The position numbers and the translations under genes were made by a program. Under the pieces are notes generated by a model. The model had not been told where the DNA came from, searched no databases, and saw only the letters and a program-made list of their open reading frames with translations. Positions 60,701 through 64,000 of a DNA stretch of 64,000 nucleotides are shown one piece after another (positions within the stretch are counted from its first letter, which is position 1; every line of letters begins with the position of its first letter). The stretch is taken from NCBI GenBank assembly GCA_963781805.1, contig CAWAHF010000004.1, forward strand, positions 3,534,001 to 3,598,000. The letters run 5' to 3'. This DNA is from JAFGPL01 sp963781805. Its GTDB lineage: Bacteria > Bacteroidota > Bacteroidia > Bacteroidales > UBA10428.

Positions 60701-62691
60701 CATTGTTGATCTCCAAATTTCTCAACAACTTCAACAATTAGTTGCGTAACCTGACCCTGTTGTACAATGGGTATGTTCTCATAATCCCCGCAACCCATAG
60801 TATAAAATCCTGTAATCTCCACTGTGGGTGCTTTTCGATAGATAAAATTCTTAACAGCTCTTCCATTGCTAAGATCGGCATCCTGGGTATGAAAATAATT
60901 TTCTACATCAGATTCGTCTGCAATTTGAGGATCTTGCGGATAGAATTTTGTAAGTGCAATATAATATTCCCTTGCAGGAAGCCGGATTCGGTAATAACCT
61001 GAATCATGATCTGTTGTAATGGTAGTGTCAAAACAACTGGCAGGATTGGCTTTGCTGTATATGTGAAAATCGGCATATCCGATATAAATATCACAGCTTC
61101 CCTGTATTTTTCCTTCAAGAATATTTGTCGTAGTATCGGTAAAATTCACATTATCTAAATCTTCGGTAATGGTATAGGTTCTTGAAGCAGGACTAAATGT
61201 ATGATCATCTAATTTGGCTGAAATCTTATATTTCCCGGAATGATCAACAGTCAACTTATATTCTCCGTTTTCGTCCGTCTTCACACCTCTGTACAAATCA
61301 TCTACCCATAATTCTGCTCCCTTAACATTACAGGTATCATTGTTCATTATCTGGACGATTTTACCCGAAACCGTAAATGATGAGGTATCTGTAAAATTGA
61401 GTCCGTTTACCGAATGATTATCTAAATCGATGGTCCTGTCCGAATACCCGGGATTAAAACCATGGGTTCCACGCATAGGTGTAATCCTGAATTTAGCTCC
61501 TTCATAATAATAAATATCATTGATTTCATAATATCCGCTTGCATCTGTTGTGTCGCAATAGTTTGTTATGTCCCCCTGAGGAACATCATCCAGTCTTTCT
61601 GCGCAAACGATTACGCTGTCAACTCCTCCAAGCGAAATGGTTTTTATTTCACCGGAAATTTTCCCGTTTGCCTTTCTGTTACCGATCACAACAGCTGATT
61701 TATAAGGTACAGAGCCCTTCAGAGGAGTAATAATGTAAGTATATTTGAATCCCGGGATACCTTTGTCATCGGTATAGTTAACCGAAGGAAGATTTCTGAC
61801 ATCAAGCTCCAATGAAGAAATGCTATCGGATCTTTCAATTCGTATTTTGTCCGCACCAATAGCACTCGGATCGGTCCATTTTAATACCACATATGTGGGA
61901 TAAGTTGTTGCTGTGGGATTAAGAAAGAATGTACTTCCATAATCTCCAGCCCTATAAGATGTTTGTCCTCCCCAGGAATTGGTATAGGCTTCAACTGAAT
62001 AATAATGTGTTTCTCCTGGTTTAAGTCCTGTGTCAGTATAAGTCTTGGTCGTACTATTGTATTTATCATATATCAATACATTATCTCTGTAAATTCGATA
62101 TCCATAATGGCTTGTTGGAATATCCGTTTGCCCTTCCCATGTGATTACAATAGATGTATCCGTTTTATTTTCAGATGCCTGGACATTTTTAGGTCCCCTT
62201 ATTGAATAAGTTGATCTTGTTAACGTTCCTGTCGAAGACCAGTGCCCACTGCAACCATCAATACAACCAAATATAATAACATTATTATGACCTGAATAAG
62301 GTCCATTAAAGGTAAATTTTCCGGTTTGGGCAGGTCCAAGGGCATACTTATGTCCTGAGCCTGAATAGCTTGAAGGAACCCCCGCAAAGGAACCTGCGCC
62401 TGCTCCGTTGTTATAAAAACTCATTGTCAGGCTTTTATCACAGTCACAACTAACTGTGGCACCTGACCAGGTATAATAAATGTAGTAATCACTTCCGTTT
62501 GATAAAGCATTCCAGGTCATTGAATTGGTGCTTTTCAAAGGTGGTGAGGTTGAATCAACCTGAAATCCGCTACCAGATGTTAATTCTGAATCGTTGTTCT
62601 GAGCCTGAATCAATCCAAACATGGAAAGGAAGAATAGTACTAAAATTTGATTTTTGTTTTTTGCCAATAAAATAGCGTAGAATTGTTTCAT
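57706..62691 (-). CDS. Large secreted T9SS cargo protein with FN3, CarboxypepD_reg-like and thrombospondin type 3 repeats
   Basis: A 1661-residue protein (signal peptide about 1-31). In order: a Gly/Ser/Cys-rich beta domain (about 50-160), fibronectin III-like domains (about 165-335), three CarboxypepD_reg/Cna-B-like repeats (about 340-620), a large central region of unknown type (about 680-1190) with an amphipathic helical stretch near 900-930, Ig-like domains (about 1200-1400), four calcium-binding thrombospondin type 3 repeats (about 1413-1558, pattern D.DGDG..D..DNC), and a C-terminal T9SS type A sorting domain (about 1570-1661, LLQNFPNPFSDFTTIQY). It is therefore exported across the outer membrane and attached or released. 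An adhesion or matrix role fits, but no enzyme domain is seen. Confidence 0.85.
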   Translation of the reverse strand: MKQFYAILLAKNKNQILVLFFLSMFGLIQAQNNDSELTSGSGFQVDSTSPPLKSTNSMTWNALSNGSDYYIYYTWSGATVSCDCDKSLTMSFYNNGAGAGSFAGVPSSYSGSGHKYALGPAQTGKFTFNGPYSGHNNVIIFGCIDGCSGHWSSTGTLTRSTYSIRGPKNVQASENKTDTSIVITWEGQTDIPTSHYGYRIYRDNVLIYDKYNSTTKTYTDTGLKPGETHYYSVEAYTNSWGGQTSYRAGDYGSTFFLNPTATTYPTYVVLKWTDPSAIGADKIRIERSDSISSLELDVRNLPSVNYTDDKGIPGFKYTYIITPLKGSVPYKSAVVIGNRKANGKISGEIKTISLGGVDSVIVCAERLDDVPQGDITNYCDTTDASGYYEINDIYYYEGAKFRITPMRGTHGFNPGYSDRTIDLDNHSVNGLNFTDTSSFTVSGKIVQIMNNDTCNVKGAELWVDDLYRGVKTDENGEYKLTVDHSGKYKISAKLDDHTFSPASRTYTITEDLDNVNFTDTTTNILEGKIQGSCDIYIGYADFHIYSKANPASCFDTTITTDHDSGYYRIRLPAREYYIALTKFYPQDPQIADESDVENYFHTQDADLSNGRAVKNFIYRKAPTVEITGFYTMGCGDYENIPIVQQGQVTQLIVEVVEKFGDQQCLTDTGFVVVYDGLVNGPAKVDTLYLKGGRAEYNLIPGDPNIISPYLKTFEVTANIEGQTDTYHTDALIVGNRPREKTFVSVSPEIPFMILRDPPGDASYSFMSKGTTTETALSFMAKASGSVNRWGEVKAGVKFEAGIGVEVETSIWGKIKSSLEVGASIASQNEFKLSISNLEDFSTSGNQDITGEEGDVFVGSSLNLIYALTDIIDYDPNECKVNKSVDIIMGTQGFNTTFMYTGNHIRNVLIPQLKQLRDIYQSQGSDSAAIYNNQVKVWEQTLNINNEQKKNAKFIENRSFSAGAQYQASQEVTRTSIGSIEFSMYIDASVAAEAGLEVGGVGVSGGVEAHLRMDLGGSKVNTTISTTKTGYVLNDDDVGDFFSVDILADQIYGTPVFKIVSGRSKCPWEPGTQPREGVQLISDGLNKFVDDPNGQAIFKLNLGNTSQSDESFVYNLVFLQESNPDGAQITLGGSPVQGGILTPYNIPPQGSKDATITIKKGPLAFDYNGLEFALLSSCLDKSIADTVSLNVHFKSTCSNISITRPYQGWLINQADSDILRMRFEDYTLNSLTHLNLQYSPSGKNGWITDVTFDNTGLDDTYTVYDWVVPDIPDGMYDLRASVECADGYTYSNVLTGTIDRSAPKLYGIPEPTDGVLDKGDIISVTFNEDINCDKFGSANLDITDMNTHKIYPAQTGCSGSKIVLIPETGNDDVSRDTFNVSLTGITDMADNSTKDTISWSFLISGNESFAIPDTADTDGDGIPDSSDNCKLTYNPDQSDLDSDGIGDVCDEDVDGDGVLNAIDNCKYIANPDQADSDSNGIGDVCENSFDGDKDGIINSEDNCPYTYNPDQADEDMDGIGDVCDDDKDGDGVKNLFDNCPSIANPDQMDSNHDGIGDACQAITSITDNTINRFDLLQNFPNPFSDFTTIQYVVPEKCQVLIKVYSLLGNEYTIKSGIVEKGKHNVVWETKDNPDGVYFYSIYAKSLDSNLNFWDVKKLLIER
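58015..58450 (-). repeat. Four thrombospondin type 3 repeats within the T9SS protein
   Basis: In-frame repeats of about 36 codons, each with DxDGDGxxDxxDNC and a closing DGIGDVC-like segment. They encode a rigid calcium-binding linker placed just before the sorting domain. Confidence 0.85.
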
Positions 62692-63437
62692 AACTTTAAC
62701 TTTTATTTATTAAAAAATTGTTTCTAATATATTGTGATATTCTCTTTAATAACCTTTCTGCTAAATAATCCCGTTTGTATTGACCAATTTATATTGACTC
62801 TTATATTTCAACTCTAGCCGTAAGAATATCAATCTGATATTAATACATAATAATATATAAAGGTATTTATATCCTTATATATGAGCATATGTTATACCTT
62901 TTTTAATAATAATTTAGACTGATCACTAATTAATAAATCAAGTTGATAAAAAAAGAAACATTTTTAATTAATTAATGTTCGGTGCAATATCTGTTTTGAC
63001 ACTTCGGGAAGTAATGTTGAAGGATGAAAACAGATTATTCTCTGAGTATTTCAAGAATAGAAATAAATTTGAATGCTGATCAATTAAAAATAATTTTGCC
63101 GCAAATCGATAAGGTATTTTAATCTGCTTTAAAATTTATTTATTTAGAATTAACCTATAAATAATATGTGAGAGAAAATAAATTCCCTAAAACAGTTAAT
63201 AGAAAAGTCATAAAGTCTGAAAATGAAGTTTAATTATAGCATTTTCAAAACAATTTGTATGGTATTTTCATGTTAAATTTATTTTTACGATCACTACACA
63301 ATATTATAAACAATATCCTGGTTAAATATTATCCAATTGTCACTTAGAATAATAATCAACAAGTTATAATTCATCTCATTTCGATAAATTCCTTAATCCC
63401 AATTAATTTTCTAATTTTGCAGTCTAATAATTGTTGT
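62692..63437. other. Long AT-rich intergenic region
   Basis: 746 bases without a recognisable gene. A weak inverted repeat (AAAGGTAT at 62859-62866, ATACCTTT at 62894-62901, then T residues) resembles a plus-strand terminator, but no gene ends there. The right end carries a promoter-like box for the next gene; the left end must hold the promoter of the T9SS protein gene. I see no tRNA or riboswitch. Confidence 0.5.
63412..63419 (+). promoter_or_regulatory. Candidate -7 box (TAATTTTG) for the AMP-binding enzyme gene
   Basis: An exact TAnnTTTG match 18 bases before the ATG, implying a very short leader of about 12 bases. Confidence 0.45.
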
Positions 63438-64000
63438 ATGTTAATTAAAAATGTTGAGAAGATCGCTTTTGCGGGAAAAGATTTTTCACTTACTTACGCT
63501 GAATTGATTTATCGGATTGAATTTTTTACTAGCCTGTTTCCAAATAAATCAGATCAAAAAGTATTGATACTCTCCGAAAACAGACCAGAATGGGTATTTG
63601 CTCTTTACGCAATCTGGAAAAACAATTCCATTGCAATTCCTGTCGATTACCAGTCATCAGCCGACGAAGTAGCTTACATTCTTGATGATTCTAAACCTGA
63701 AGTTGTATTTTGTTCAGCAGACAAAAAAGATATTTTAGCCGATGCAATTACCAAAATTGACTTTTACCCAAATGTTTTAATTTTTGAAGAAATATCCGTT
63801 TCATCTCCAACAAAGAAAACACAATCTCCTGGCATAGAAATGCCTGAGCTTTCAAAAACTGCATTTATTGTATATACTTCAGGAACTACCAATCGACCCA
63901 AAGGAGTTATATTATCCTTCGAAAATCTGAAGTCAAATGTAATTGCAGTATCAGAACTGGTATCGGTCTATGCCCGGGAAGATAATATTCTGATGTTATT
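63438..64000 (+). CDS. AMP-dependent acyl-CoA synthetase/ligase, N-terminal part
   Basis: An open frame from ATG 63438 to the window edge (187 codons, no stop), so only the N-terminus is seen. It lacks a signal peptide. The region SENRPEWVFALYAIWKNNSI and the P-loop-like YTSGTTNRPKGVI identify the ANL superfamily, which activates carboxylic acids as acyl-AMP. The usual TSGTTG reads TSGTTN here. The short linker region (about 100-130) and DYQSSADEVAYILDDSKPE fit long-chain fatty acyl-CoA synthetases. Specificity cannot be judged without the rest. Confidence 0.85.
   Translation, partial: MLIKNVEKIAFAGKDFSLTYAELIYRIEFFTSLFPNKSDQKVLILSENRPEWVFALYAIWKNNSIAIPVDYQSSADEVAYILDDSKPEVVFCSADKKDILADAITKIDFYPNVLIFEEISVSSPTKKTQSPGIEMPELSKTAFIVYTSGTTNRPKGVILSFENLKSNVIAVSELVSVYAREDNILML

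Noticed and set aside
62859..62905. Terminator-like inverted repeat upstream of the T9SS protein gene
   Set aside because: The stem is only eight AT-rich pairs with a 27-base loop, and no plus-strand gene ends before it.
1..64000. CRISPR arrays, tRNA/rRNA genes, prophage genes and complete insertion sequences
   Set aside because: I looked for regular short repeats, tRNA-like cloverleaf ends, integrases and transposase motifs, and found none that could be supported.

Overview
The window is a compact, AT-rich chromosomal segment from a member of the Bacteroidota. Several features support this: a type IX secretion C-terminal sorting domain, a CarboxypepD_reg-like domain in front of a TonB plug, LytS/LytTR signalling, DUF4369-type thioredoxin proteins, a bactofilin followed by an ATP synthase operon without beta and epsilon, promoter boxes of the TAnnTTTG type, and few Shine-Dalgarno sequences. 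The aerobic respiratory genes and the plant-pectin catabolic locus suggest a free-living, facultatively or fully aerobic polysaccharide degrader rather than a strict gut anaerobe. The genus cannot be fixed from sequence alone.

Layout. 1-607: C-terminal part of fabH. 761-6819: bactofilin and ATP synthase genes (atpZ-like, a small membrane protein, atpB, atpE, atpF, atpH, atpA, atpG). 6832-6956: palindromic intergenic element. 7022-8482: membrane glycosyltransferase. 8510-14729 (minus): an envelope cassette of TetR regulator, LolA-like periplasmic protein, two FtsX-type permeases, LolD-type ATPase and outer-membrane barrel, with two matching operator palindromes at its promoter. 15057-17623: ECF sigma factor, anti-sigma-like membrane protein and outer-membrane barrel. 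17726-19511 (minus): sugar nucleotidyltransferase and a second LolA-like protein.

19613-35420: carbohydrate catabolic locus for pectin, most likely rhamnogalacturonan I. It has two GH28 enzymes, a GH106-like enzyme, a GH105 unsaturated uronyl hydrolase, a GH2 enzyme, a GH112 phosphorylase, a six-hairpin lipoprotein glycosidase and a GPH-type cation symporter. No SusC/SusD pair and no hybrid two-component regulator lie within it, which suggests uptake of small oligosaccharides by the symporter and cytoplasmic phosphorolysis.

35923-42113: respiratory cassette encoding a caa3-type cytochrome oxidase (subunits II, I, III, CtaG, a small subunit) and a menaquinol:cytochrome c reductase (Rieske protein and a cytochrome b carrying a fused cytochrome c). 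Two fused haem c domains suggest direct electron transfer between the complexes.

42354-53244: mostly housekeeping genes: ftsH, a lipoprotein, a short-chain prenyl diphosphate synthase, a TlpA-like thioredoxin, carA, a B3/B4-domain protein, a SiaC-like protein, an SDR, a ferritin-like/VIT1 fusion and a YbjN-like protein. 53451-57619: TonB-dependent receptor-like protein with a LytS/LytTR two-component pair. 57706-62691 (minus): a 1661-residue secreted protein with thrombospondin type 3 repeats and a T9SS sorting domain. 63438-64000: N-terminal part of an acyl-CoA synthetase-like enzyme.
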